Assembly: GCA_021234155.1 (NCBI GenBank) | Contig: JAJEKV010000146.1 | Span: 870,001-934,000 of the forward strand | DNA: 64,000 nucleotides | From: Isoetes taiwanensis | Lineage: Eukaryota; Streptophyta; Lycopodiopsida; Isoetales; Isoetaceae | Direction: 5' to 3' | Part shown: piece by piece, positions 44,107 through 56,095 of the stretch | Position numbering within the stretch: the stretch's first letter is position 1 | Layout: every line of letters starts with the position of its first letter | Notes under the pieces: generated by a model | Seen by the model: the letters and a program-made list of their open reading frames with translations, nothing else | What the model was told of the DNA's origin: nothing | Databases searched by the model: none | Made by a program: the position numbers and the translations under genes

Positions 44107-46175
44107 ATGACGGGAAATGCAGAAAAAATGCCGCTTGTAAAGCCTCGGAGGGCTTTCCTTTTTATGTATCTGCTCTTGGGAATGACCATTGCGACCTACT
44201 TGCAATCCTATGCTCTTAGTTACTTTAATATCGTCAAGCAGAACAGCAAATGGGATCAGTATCCTGAGCAGGTGCTACTCAGAGGAAATTTTCGTGTTGT
44301 TTTTTGCCACCGTATGCATTTAATATCTGTGTTAATAGGGGTGGACAACAAAAGGTAGAAAGAATGTTATAATGCTTCAAATTGTGTACAATACAACATC
44401 AGCTCTGAATTAGCATATTACACATGATTTCTTTAATAGCAGGTTGCAAGCATGTTCTTTTAAATTATTCATTGTCGTCAGGGAGAAGTTGGCAGCTTAA
44501 AAAAATCTAGGATCTAAATAATTCTTTGCATTAAATTCTGCAGACAGTGAACTATGCATTCGGTTGAAAATTGCCTATTGTCGAAGTTATTCATTTGTTG
44601 ATTGCATAACTAATCTTGTTTTGTATACTTTTTAGGTGCATATCTCTTTAGCTGGGCCAAATTATATGAGGATCTCTTGGATGGCAGCTAATATGGCAGC
44701 TAACATGTTGCCTTTGGTTGAGTATGGGACGGTTTCTGGCAGTTACAGTTCTATTTCATGGGGCAAGCGCACCAAATACATCTTCCTTTCGTACAAGTCC
44801 AAAATGATTTTTGATGTTATTATTGGACCTCTGCAACCTGATACACATTATTATTATAGATGTGGGAAACTTAATAAAGAATTCAAATTAAAAACTCCTC
44901 CATCAAATCTAGCTGGGCATATCACGTTCGCAGTTGTTGGTTGGTTCTTTGCCCTTCATTAAATTGCATTATAATGAAGGTTCAAATAGAAGCTTCAAAT
45001 AGATAATTTAAGGATGAAGGTGCTTGATCATTGTACTATTCTATTCTCTTGACTGCAAATTAAGCCTGATTAAATCTGAGTGGTGTTTTGGAACATGCAG
45101 GTGATTTAGGGCAGACACATTGGAGTGTAGCCACACTTAATCATATTCAAAAATATAGCTATGATGTTCTTCTTTATGCTGGTGACCTATCTTATGCTGA
45201 CTATTACCAACCTCGTTGGGATTCTTTTGGAAGGCTAGTTGCACCAGCAGCAAGTGGAAGACCATGGATGGTGACAGAAGGAAATCATGAAATAGAGAAG
45301 ATTCCTTTGGTTACTGAACCCTTCAGAGCCTACAATGCCCGTTGGAAAATGCCCTATGCGCAAAGTGGATCCAATTCCAATCTTTATTACTCCTTCAATG
45401 TTGCAAGTGCACATGTGCTTATGCTTGGGTCGTATGTAGATTATGGTACGAGATCGGAGCAGTTCAAGTGGTTAAAGGTGACTTGATTTTCTAGTTTCTC
45501 CCAGAGGTAGTATTTCAATGTTAATAACTTCGCTATCTTGACAGGAGGATCTCGCCAAAGTTGATAGGACAAGAACTCCTTGGCTAATTGTGGTACTACA
45601 TGCACCATGGTATAACAGCAACTATGACCATCAGGGTGATGGGGAAGGCATGATGCAATCGATGGAGACCCTATTATATAAGCACAAAGTTGATATTCTT
45701 ATGGCAGGTCATGTACATGCTTATGAACGCTGGGTAATGCAATTTTGACACTTCCCTTTTGAATAATACTCTTCGCTCCCCCCTTTTTCCTAAATTATTC
45801 TTATTTTAGGATCGAATGTATAAGGGTTGGTATAATCCTTGTGGAATGGTGCACATTACAATTGGAGATGGCGGCAACCGAGAAGGTCTAGCCAAGCAGT
45901 AAGTGGCTTTTCACTGCTTATGTGTTCCAGTCATATCATTTGCTGAATATACTGTTGTTAACAGTTTTATTGTTCCAAAGCCGAAGTGGTCTCACTTCCG
46001 GGAAGCAAGTTTCGGATATGGAAAATTGAGACTGGTAAATTTCTCGCATGCACATTGGGCCTGGCAGCGAAATGAAGATAGTGAAGGTAAATCAGCAGAT
46101 GAGACATGGATACATTCTTTGAGCGATGCTTCAAATGTATGCCATTATGTTGCTGGCAAAGCTGGAGCCATATGA
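44107..46175 (+). CDS. purple acid phosphatase (plant PAP18/22-like)
   Basis: Binuclear-metal phosphomonoesterase, usually secreted or vacuolar. Exons 44107-44271, 44636-44939, 45101-45477, 45545-45733, 45810-45898 and 45965-46175; all joins keep frame. Exon 1 has a strongly hydrophobic segment (FLFMYLLLGMTIATYL) that may be a signal anchor. The N-terminal fibronectin-like domain starts VHISLAGPNYMRISWM. Metal-ligand motifs are present in order: GDLGQT, GDLSYADYY, GNHE, VLHAPWY and GHVHAYE. The C-terminal block is HITIGDGGNREG then FGYGKLRL. Usual family length is ~430-470 residues, so this is close. An upstream frame (43808-43985) could splice to 44065 and extend the N-terminus. No disruption seen. 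Confidence 0.93.
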
Positions 46176-46676
46176 ACATGCAACCTATATGGCAAGATTC
46201 CTTAAGGGAATGCAGTGGAGGCATAACCATTGGTCATCTGCATTTGGGAGAAAGGTAATGATTGGAAACGCATTTGTTTAAATACTTGCGTAATTAGCTG
46301 AATGTGTTGAGGAACTTGCATTTCCATGCTATATAAGAGAATACCATACTTGGTAATGGAGAACCCAAAAAAAAAATCACCGATATTGTACCACATGTAT
46401 AAGGATGTCTGGGTCCCTTGTTCTGATGAAAGAGGATTAAAGCAGTGGCAGAACGAGTTAAGGGCCATAAGAAGGCCAAGTCAATGGAGCAAAGAAAACT
46501 TTTGGTTACAAACATGTGGAGAATCTGGCTATTGCAGCTCTTTTTATATCTTAGGGGGAGCCTTATGGGGTGGAAAATCGTTAACTACTGTGTTTTTTTA
46601 GTTCTGAAGCAATTCTTCTTACCTCAAAAGGGAAATTTCATATCTTTTTGTATGGCTATAATGAAATACTTATATG

Positions 46677-46935
46677 ATTTACATTTGCCAGACGAGATTA
46701 TTACATTTGCACAGACGAAATTCATCGAGTAACTTCAATAAGGATTTTTTGTTATACTTATATTATTTACATTTGCCAGACGAGATTATTACATTTGCAC
46801 AGACGAAATTCATCGAGTAACTTCAATAAGGATTTTTTGTTATACTTATATTATTTACATTTGCCAGACGAGATTATTACATTTGCACAGTCGAAATTCA
46901 TCGAGTAACTTCAATAAGGATTTTTTGTTTTCTTA
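46677..46935. repeat. 88-bp tandem repeat, three copies
   Basis: ACATTTGCCAGACGAGATTA begins copies at 46681, 46769 and 46857, exactly 88 bases apart. By eye there is only one substitution in the compared core. A recent minisatellite expansion about 0.5 kb downstream of the phosphatase stop. Confidence 0.92.
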
Positions 46936-46954
46936 AACCTCTTATCTATTGTTT

Positions 46955-47016
46955 CCCTGGCTTCATTAATCTGGCTTCATTAATCGGGGACGTTGATAAT
47001 CGGGGACGTTGATTTG
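46955..47016. repeat. short tandem duplications
   Basis: CTGGCTTCATTAAT twice, then CGGGGACGTTGATAAT/CGGGGACGTTGATTTG, directly adjoining each other. Confidence 0.75.
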
Positions 47017-47099
47017 CGACACAATATTTGCTTTCAAACATTAATTTTCTCAACTATGTTATACTGAAATGAAATGAAATTATATTCACTATCTCATAT

Positions 47100-47145
47100 A
47101 AATACATGTTCCTTTCTATTGAAAGGTAGAAAGGAACATGTATTT
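47100..47145. repeat. perfect 18-bp inverted repeat with 10-base loop
   Basis: AAATACATGTTCCTTTCT (47100-47117) is exactly complementary to 47128-47145. Lies between the two convergent genes (phosphatase and K+ channel). Confidence 0.85.
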
Positions 47146-47303
47146 AGCGGCTCACATTATCAGAACTCAAAAGATACTATACTTTTTGCTAAATATATGG
47201 CAGCAAGGTGGCCCACATAAGGGCTACTAAACATAAGGGCTACTAAAACCCAATCCACTATATGGCTGAGAATGTGAAAACGTAGTCAACCTGCACCTAG
47301 AGA

Positions 47304-49225
47304 CTACCAAACCGTATTTGTGAGGCACGATAGGGTTATTCTCCCAGAGTTGTCAGAATCAAGCAACTCAAATTGCTTAGATATATCCTTCAAATCCTTA
47401 TCTCTGATCTTGTCCATTTCTTTCAACTTGTGTAGGACATACTCTGATTTACTGCAGAACAATTGGACAATAAATAATTGGTGAAGATTTAAAAACACAA
47501 TGTATTCTATGGCAAGCATCTACATTTGCCTATGGCATGCACAAACTTTGTCGATGGTGGCAATTTATGTGCTGTGTCCACGTCATTATGCAAAAAATAA
47601 CAAGCATTTTCTGAACTAGGAACAAATTGGATGTTTTGGCCTTGGTTTGGATTCTGAAAATCATTAAGATAGAAGTTATTAAACATAGCCAGATCTATAC
47701 TATCACAAGCATTGAACGGTAGGGAATGTGGTCCTTCACGGGAAATTTTTCATGCACTTTCTCAGTATACACTATTCAGTATTGCGGCCATAAATTGTTC
47801 AATATTCACTATGATGATTTAGAAAAAATCTATTATGTCACGAACCAGAAGCAAAGCATCATTAAGGGATGCAGTTTGCTAAAAAGATCCACGTTTTTTG
47901 AATGGGAATTGTACAGGCTCCCTCTGAGTGAGTAACTTCCAATTTATAATTGTGCAAAAAAAGAGATAACCTCTATTTGGCAGATAGTTCAGGTAAGGGA
48001 ATTCAGATAAACCTTTCCATTTACTTCCTTCAGTCTTTCAATTTTTTTTACTATAATCTTTTCCAAACAAAAGAAAGCTGATTTCTAACAGATACGGGAA
48101 GAGATACCTGAGATAGCCAACATGATGGAGGTCAGCTGTAACAAAGTCATCCAGAGTGACTTGACGCTGTAGTGCCCATCTAACAACAGATCGATTCCAG
48201 TGATAAATCCGAGCTTCTGCTAAGAATAAGAAGGATCTTGCTACTATAAGTGTGCTTATAAGAAGCCAGATTATAGCAAAAATTCGGCCATGTAATGTCT
48301 TGAAGGAATGATCTCCATAACCAACAGTTGTCACGGACATGCAAGACAGATAAAAAGCATCCACCCAGTTTAATTCCTCCAGCTCATGCATTGCTAATGT
48401 ACCAATTCCAAGGTGAACAATCACCATCCAAAGAGCAAGTGCAACCTTCATTCGCAGACGAACACGCCCCTCCTCGGTGTTTACCAAATAGCGTTTAGTG
48501 GTTTCATGGTGACCACTTACTACAGAGCCTATTAAAATAATCTCTTGCTGTTCCAGAACATATGCAACCATCCAACTCAGCAGAATATCAATAAATCCAA
48601 AACCAACCAGTACAAATGCACATGAGAAGAGCTTTGCTTCGGAAGACAGTGGAGCTATGTCACCATAGCCAATAGTACAGAGAGTTACAATGCAGAAATA
48701 CAAAGCATCCACCAGGGGCAATGTTGATTTTCCTGAAAACTCATCTCTTTTGCACATGTATACTAAAATCCCAATTGAAAGATATAATGACAGTCCAACA
48801 CTTGCCTGCAAGACAATTGAACATGCTGTTTGCAACTCTGGACGGTCAAACTTGTCCTTTTTCTTAAAGCGAGCAGATATGGCTGGTGCTGTTCTTGCTT
48901 TTCGAAGAGGACGTCTTCTTGGTCCCAGGTAAGGCCAACATCTGGTATGACCTACATCTGCATCATCTTCAGAAGATATTCCTGATCCCTCACTTGGTTC
49001 GTTGTACCCAACATCCTGATCTGGAACATATGGGCACCTAGCTTTGTTAAATTCAAAATTAAAATAACCATGGTTAAATCGTTCCGCATCCACTTTTTGT
49101 TCCCCGTCCTCAATCGATATACCCACATTATCATCCCGACTTTTCTTCATGATCTCTTGTCTGTCAATTTTGCTCGAAAATGAATTGACTGAATTTTCTA
49201 AGAACCCATACTTCAGGCGATCCAA
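47304..49225 (-). CDS. two-pore K+ channel (TPK family)
   Basis: Tandem-pore potassium channel, in plants usually of the vacuolar membrane. Exons 49225-48118 and 47452-47304 (minus), joined in frame at LHHVGYLS/KSEYVL. Each pore loop has its filter: TLCTIGYGDIAP and MSVTTVGYGDHSF. Four hydrophobic segments surround them. The N-terminal RRRPLRKARTAPA resembles the 14-3-3 site of TPK1. The short last exon has one EF-hand-like loop (DSDNSGRIT), whose twelfth position is not Glu. Many TPKs have two EF hands. The frame opens with TTG at 49225. An ATG at 49246 is in frame but separated by a TAG (49228-49226). The next ATG is about 25 codons in. The start is therefore unsure. Confidence 0.9.
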
Positions 49226-49246
49226 CTATCCGAAGAGCTCATCCAT

Positions 49247-49449
49247 TCGGCCATATGCCTGTCCTTCCAAATGGGTTCCAAATATAGTGGTTTCTTTTTT
49301 TGTTTCTGTCCAACAATTGGAATTTGTCCAACATTGTTAGAATTCCATACGTGGGATTTTAATAGGGCTCATACGGTTGATGACGTGGCGTGATTAAACA
49401 GTTGGCGCCCAAAATCCTCTTCAAAATAAATCTCTTCAGGAGTTTGTCT
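49247..49449. promoter_or_regulatory. shared divergent promoter of the TPK and ClpX genes
   Basis: Only about 200 bases separate the minus-strand TPK start region and the plus-strand ClpX ATG at 49450. It includes TGACGTGG (49381-49388), a G-box/C-box hybrid bound by plant bZIP factors. No clear TATA box, as is common for housekeeping promoters. Confidence 0.6.
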
Positions 49450-52400
49450 ATGGCAGCGATGTCACGCTTTGGAAGAGCGCTTCTTACAGCACCAGATTTA
49501 GTCCGATACAGAAAAGTTCATCATTCTTATCACCGCCCTGTTCAATTCTCTCAGCCCAAGTCGAATCCGGTGCATCCGTCTAAGTTTGTTTCTTCAATCC
49601 CTTGTAATACTGCCTTCTCTTATGGGAGACGAGATTTTTCAAAAACTTCCTCGGAAGATGGTTTCCAAACCAAATGCAGATGTTCATCATGTCATTCTAT
49701 TGAGACCTTAATTTTCCCTTCGAGCTTGCCAATTCCAGGATGCGCATCTGACCTCCTATTCGTTAATAGAAAGACGACAGCAAACGGAAATCGGTTTAAA
49801 TTAGAGCGTGTTTGCCCAGATTGTGAAGCCATTAATCCTGTGGGTCTTGTTAGATTTACGCCCAAAATCGAAGAGCTTGGATCTGATAGTGGGAGTGGAG
49901 GGTTCAGTGGTCTACCACATACAGTAATTAGAGGAGTATACATTAACAATTCAGATGACAATTTGTCTGGGCAGAAGAATCGTGAAGAGCACCTAAAGAA
50001 CTCCCTGATCGTGACTACCTCAGAACCTTTAGTGCCTGTATCAGAAGGAAAGTCTATGCAACATAGGCCTGAGCCTACAGTAGCTGTGAAGGATGGTTGG
50101 GGTGGAGCCAACCTAGGCATGGATCTACCTTCCCCTCGTGAGATCCATGAAGAGCTGGACAAGTTTGTTATCGGTCAGGAGCATGCTAAAAAGGTTGAAC
50201 CTATTTTTTTCATTTACAGATTTCATGCAGGATTGCTGTTTCTTATCTTGTTTGCTTGTCTTTTCCTGGAAAAAAATCCATACTAACCAAATTGTCATAT
50301 TCTTCCTTCATGTCTGAAATAGTAATACTAACTGCAGGTTCTATCTGTTGCTGTACATAATCATTATAAGCGTATTTATTTTGAATCTTTGGTGAAAGAG
50401 AGCTCAAGAACTGATGACATGTATGTTCTCAGGATCATAGGTTTAGATATTTGTGGACTATCCTGCTATTAAAGACAATCTAAGTTCCATAGAAGCTGTT
50501 TCACCCACATATGCTGATCAGAAAATATCCTGCTATAGATTACCAGACAATTCAGAAACCTTGGCCTTGGCGGATGAGGAAGTAGATTTGGAAAAAAGCA
50601 ATGTCCTTCTTCTTGGTCCAACTGGATCTGGTATCTGTGCTAAATATATCATTGCAATTATTTTTTCCTGACTTTCTATTGATCCGTATAGTGTTGCAAT
50701 AAAATATGACTTCTATTGTATATAGGAAAGACATTGCTGGCCAAATGCTTGGCAAATTATGTGGATGTTCCTTTTGTGATTGCTGATGCGACATCACTTA
50801 CTCAAGTAAATACCCTTGCTGAAATAAAATGCCATTTCCTTCTGCTTGTTTATATATCTTTTCTCCTAACCATGTTCCAGGCTGGATACGTTGGGGACGA
50901 CGTAGAATCCATTTTACATAAGCTACTAATGGTAGGCTCCACTATAATCTTGTCTTCAAACATATCTTAGAATTCTGTTTTTAATGGATAATGATTAATA
51001 GCTCAAGTGAATTCATGAAGTTAAGCATTTATATTAATTAATAAGGGTATATGCTGTCTTTAGTTATGTTGCTAGACAGCAGAAGGATATTGTTGCTATG
51101 TAGGTGGAAGTTGCAACAATAATTCTGTTTATGTCTTGTATCTTTGTGTTACCTTTCAGGCTGCAGATTTTAATGTTGCTGCAGCAGAGCAGGGAATTGT
51201 ATATATTGACGAAGTTGATAAAATTATAAAGAAGGTGGTGAACTATTAAACCGTAAGCTAGATGCTCCTCTTAATTCAAGTTTAGAATCACTTTTCATTA
51301 TGGTGCAGCATGACTGAATGCCCATAGACACGAAACTTGTTGGATTAGTTGAGCAAGTTGAATCAATGGACTGCAGGCATTGCTCTAGCCATTGTTATGG
51401 CAAGTGCTACTTTGGTAGTTCCTCAATATTCAGCTTCATTGGGTAGAAAATTGCTCTTTGAGTTTGGATTTAGGTACGAAATTATGTGCATGAAGAGACA
51501 GTATGATGCATTAAAGGACTACACTGGATATTATGCAAATGCACATGTCGTATACATACAGTTCATTCTTCTTTAGCTTCACAATTTACGCGCCTCATGA
51601 TACATATTGTAATACATTGAGGGTTGTATCTTTAGTACCTTCATGTGTTTTAGGAAATGATAACATCTCTTCATTTGCAGGCAGAGAATCTGAACATCAG
51701 TAGAGATGTTTCTGGAGAAGGTGTACAACAAGCACTGCTGAAACTTTTGGAGGGAACTGTAAGTCCTGCAGCGTTTTGACTCTGTCAGCAGTTCGCAATT
51801 ACTAGTTTAGTAGATGTCATTGACAACATCTGTGATTGTACACTGCTCCCATTTATGGGTTATGTTGAAGCAAATAAAAGAGCACTTTTTGTATTCCACT
51901 TTATTGTTATAAGGTTATTACTGCAACCTTCATAGGATGCTGTATGTCAAGCTTTCATAACATAATACCTGATCAACTACAGATAGCCAGCGTTCCAGAG
52001 AAGGGAAGTCGGAGGAATACCCGTGGTGACCATGTTCAGGTGCTGAATTGCTTTATATAACTCTTCTGGTATGTTTCTGTTAATGTTGTATTTGCCCTTG
52101 CTTTTGTGACCACTTAGATTCTTACATTTAAGCTCAGTCAAACAGGTGAACACGAAGAACATCTTGTTTATTTGTGGAGGGGCTTTTGTGGATCTTGAGA
52201 AAACCATTGCTCAGAGGCAAGTTCAATTAATGCGTTCTTTTCTCATATTGACGATAACAGAATTGATGGCCCATTGTGAGATTATCTTTTGAGTGAATTA
52301 TTTTTCAAATAATGTACAGGCGAGAAGACACCTCCATCGGGTTTGGGGCAACTGTACGTGCTAATAGGAAGGTTGCTGGGGTGACAGATGCTACAGTGAC

Positions 52401-55082
52401 ATCATCATTGCTTTCAATGGTATTGCAGATCCAGTTATTCTTTAATAATATTGGTTTCTGCTCATAACTGGGAGTATTTTAAAGGTGGAGAGCAATGATC
52501 TCTTGGCTTACGGTTTAATACCTGAGTTTATCGGGAGATTTCCAATCTTAGTAAGCCTAGCAGCTCTAACTGAGGACCAACTTGTTCAGGTAAGAAAAAT
52601 ACTTATATTAACTTTATGAAATGCATGCTCATCCACCTTCCCTTTTTTTCAAATTGCAGGTATTGACAGCGCCAAAAAATGCAATTTGCAAGCAGTATAA
52701 GAAGCTGTTTGCCATGAATAATGTAAGCCATCAGCTGAATATTGCAGATACTTCTACTTTCTTTGATATAGTTTTACTTTATTTATTTGTAAGTAGTCGT
52801 TACCTCGGAAATCAATTGCAAGTATGAGGTCTAAGTGACTAATTTAAGTACGTGTTAAAGCTAATAACAGCCATGCTTATAAACAATTGCAGAGACCATA
52901 TTCTCCATCTCTGTTATCTATTTTACGCTCATCCGAAGAAATAAACAGACCACACAATGGATAATCTGGTCTTGCTCATTGTGCATTGTCTGTAGGATCT
53001 GATGATGAGGAGTGTTTGAAATAAAAAAGAATATGTTACTTCGTATGTGGTTAGAGTGTAACATTTGTGTGTTTTGACATGGCAGGTTAAGCTCCATGTA
53101 ACAAAAGAAGCATTGCAGAATATATCCAAATGCGCACTAAAAAGGAATACTGGAGCTCGTGGGTTGCGATCTATCTTGGAGCATCTTTTGATCGATGCTA
53201 TGTATGAGGTATAAACTAATAAGCTTAAATAACCAATAATACGTCAAGTGAAGTTATTCATTTTTGTTTATTGTCCAATGAGAGGTCGCCATGTGGCGAC
53301 CATACTAATCAAGAACGCCATACTAATCAAGAATGACAAATGGGTAAATCATTCTTGAACGAACCTGAAACATCTTAAAAACACCATATCACGCCCAGAA
53401 ACTAATAATTAGTTAGTTAACTAGTAGTTTTTAGTTGTATACCACTTGACATCATCCTTTAGGACATATGACGGTCCTTTTAGGACTACACATGATCATC
53501 ATTGCATGCAAACCATACATGGACCATGCTAAGTACAAGCCATTTTGCAAAATAGGATGCCAAAAATATCTTGAGTATTTAAGAGTTCAATATATGTAGA
53601 AGGAAGTTTCATTACCACGAATGTAGTTGTGCCAATGCACGAGTATATAGTTTTTAAGATGCACACATGTTCTAAAAAAGATTTGAACTTGAAACCATAT
53701 AGACTCTGGTAAGAATTCATCCAACTTACAGCTATTGCTCAAAAAGGGACATCCTCCCTCCATTTACAAGAGTTGGTTGATATGTCCATCAGATGGCCCC
53801 AACCACATGATGAATCTATGGTTGTGTGGGTGCGCGTTCGTGCATGCAATTCATAGGCATGCTCCATTTATAGCATGCAATGCCATCAAATGTTGAGGTT
53901 CGCATATCTTGATTAATTCTTCACTTGTATTATACTTTTCAATGATGTAAAAAGTCGCTTACATTGATTTACCCACTTTCTTTAACTTCTTCGATGCCTA
54001 AAATTTCAATCCTTTTCCTTCAAAATGTCCTAACCAAAGCATTTAGTGTGTGAATGACAATCACATGGTTAGAACGTCTAGGATTTTAAAGTTCACGTTT
54101 AAAAATTGTACTCCTAGACCTCCTATCATCTTTATTTGGATAGTTGCTTCTCTGGAAATATGCGAGATGCATAAACAGGAACCAAAGCTAAGTGTACGTA
54201 AAAACTACCTTTTGGCATGAAACATGCAATTGTATTTGTAGTTCCTTAATTACTAAATGGATGTTCCTATCTCTATAACTAGTTATGTGCTCGTGTAGAT
54301 TCCTGAAAAGACAAATGCATCTAGTAAAATACATGCGGTTGTGCTTGACGATTCATCAACAAACTTACAAGATGAAAGCTTAGGGGGAGCTATAGTCCTC
54401 CGAGGAGAAGGTGCATTAGACCATTATTTATGTTCAAAAAACAAAAAGCACGTAAGTTCTATTCTATTTGAGAAAAAGAAAGCCATGATAAGATAAGATA
54501 AGATTTTTAACATCCACGGGAAGCTCTACAACTTATGGGACGAAGTACATGGAAAGGGCGAGAGCCCAGACTTAAACTCGGGGGCTAAACCCAATCATAA
54601 GAAAGAAGAACAAAAACTATTAACAAAGATAAAAGATAAAATTGCAGGGAGCCAAAAAGACTATATACGTATTGCATTACAGGTAGCCCAACCAGGGTTG
54701 CAGAGGACAATAGTCGCGAATAATGGCTGTGCCATTTCTATACACTGCCCACTTCTTTTGCATTCTTGCTTCTCGGACCTTAGACAACTCCTCCTGCCTT
54801 CTAGTCAACTGCAGAGAGGAACACAATTGTCATTCATTTTTTTTAACTAGCAAAATTAGCAAAACCGAGGCTTTTTATCTTAGAAAAGAATGCTTCATCT
54901 TAGTGTATAGATCAATGTACTTGTAGGATGACGTCAATGGACATTAAAATTTAGTTCAATGCATTATCAATTTAACAATGTTTTGCTGCTCAAATGTTCT
55001 ATTGATTACTTTATTTTATTTATAGGAACTCAACGTAGAGGAAACTGAGCATGAGGAACCAGCACAAATTTTAGTTTCATGA
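49450..55082 (+). CDS. CLPX: mitochondrial ClpX, ATPase subunit of Clp protease
   Basis: AAA+ unfoldase feeding ClpP. Exons: 49450-50193, 50338-~50420, ~50482-50630, 50726-50805, 50881-50931, 51160-51234, 51681-51758, 51983-52038, 52146-52216, 52320-52419, 52485-52589, 52660-52722, 53086-53208, 54299-54451, 55026-55082. The N-terminus is Arg/Ser-rich, as in mitochondrial presequences. A zinc-binding module has CxxC pairs (CSSCHS; CPDCE). Walker A is GPTGSGKT, split by an intron. Walker B is [15 protein letters not shown] is the ClpP-contact loop. NTGARGLRS is sensor 2. The join between exons 2 and 3 changes frame and its splice sites are uncertain. One intron begins GC. It looks functional apart from that. 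Confidence 0.92.
53284..53301. repeat. perfect palindrome in ClpX intron 13
   Basis: GGTCGCCATGTGGCGACC: 8-bp arms with a 2-base centre. Followed by a tandem CCATACTAATCAAGAA duplication. Confidence 0.7.
53302..54298. other. large ClpX intron with no gene
   Basis: About 1 kb of AT-rich intron sequence between exons 13 and 14. No coding or element signature recognised. Confidence 0.5.
54487..54720 (-). repeat. SINE-like element in the last ClpX intron
   Basis: A (GATAA)n run, then TTTTTAACATCCACGG and CTTATGGGACG, similar in order to the 56.2-kb insert. On the minus strand, GTTTAAGTC resembles a pol III B-box. The end with a simple repeat is typical of SINE tails. No clear A-box. Confidence 0.35.
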
Positions 55083-56095
55083 ATCTCTACTCCTTTGGTC
55101 ATCTCAGATTTAAACCTATAGCTATTGGCAAATGTAATTACTACTAAACTGACCTATTTCTAAATTATGATTAGGATTGGGTCTGGCCTTATTTTTGTAG
55201 ATTGAGTATGTGTGAAAATAAACTCATCACTAAGATAAAAAAAAACCTTGCCTTATGGTTTTCAAGGGAAATACATTGATAATAACTACTAAGAAATATG
55301 TAATTATCAATGTGTCCTCGAGCATAATCGTGCATATTCTTAAGCACCTCTAGAATGAAAGATGCAAGAGCAACTTTGTTAGTGTATGTTAAAAGCACTT
55401 GTAAGCTCTAATAGCCTCAAACTTGTAAGCTCTAATAGCATCAAATGCAGGACAAATTTGAAGTGTATGGGTATTGCAAATTCTAGATTTAGTAGCCCAT
55501 CTACCTGTCTCATTTCCAAGTTTGTGTGACCTTGTGTGAATACTTGCAATGGTCAATAATAGATATAGTTATGGCCCACAAGATAGAGTCAGATTAGTTT
55601 GCTCCTTGTAATGAGTTGTCTTAGCCATGCCCTAGCTATTAGCATCCCAAAGCTTCAGAAGCTCGGGCTCCAAAAATAAACAAAAAAATTCCAAAATGTC
55701 CAGATTTGGAACCGGATATTGATTTCCGGGGCTAGGGGCTAAGACATACCTTGAATAGCCACCCCTTTGAGCCACCTTAAAGGCATAACTTGCAACGAGC
55801 TCACTCTGCAGATACACCGGCAGACCTAAGAAAGCCATCATGGGCCGAGGAAGTATAGAGACGAAAACGCAGCATAAATCACCCAGGTGCGTTGCCATTC
55901 AGACTTATAGCATATTAGTCTAATTTACAGAATGCCTCGCTCATCAGCAAAGTGTCCACTTCCTCAGGCCGAACCCATGTGCTTATCAGCCCGAATTGGG
56001 TTTAGAAGTGCGCAAATTAACCTAGCCCTTGGTATAATTCTTGAGCTTCTTGGTTCTATTTAGGAACGAGAAAGGCCTCGCCGATTAAAACTATA
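55083..56095. other. region downstream of ClpX, one weak ORF
   Basis: No confident gene. A minus-strand frame at 55898-55632 (88 codons, starts MATHLGDLCCVFVS) has no recognised family. ACTTGTAAGCTCTAATAGC is tandemly duplicated at 55396-55440. Confidence 0.4.

Noticed and set aside
51349-51576. 75-codon frame inside a ClpX intron
   Set aside because: Lies between two in-frame ClpX exons, has an alternative start, and has no homology that I recognise.
55632-55898. 88-codon minus-strand frame as a gene
   Set aside because: No recognisable family, no promoter or splice context. Mentioned only in the regional note.
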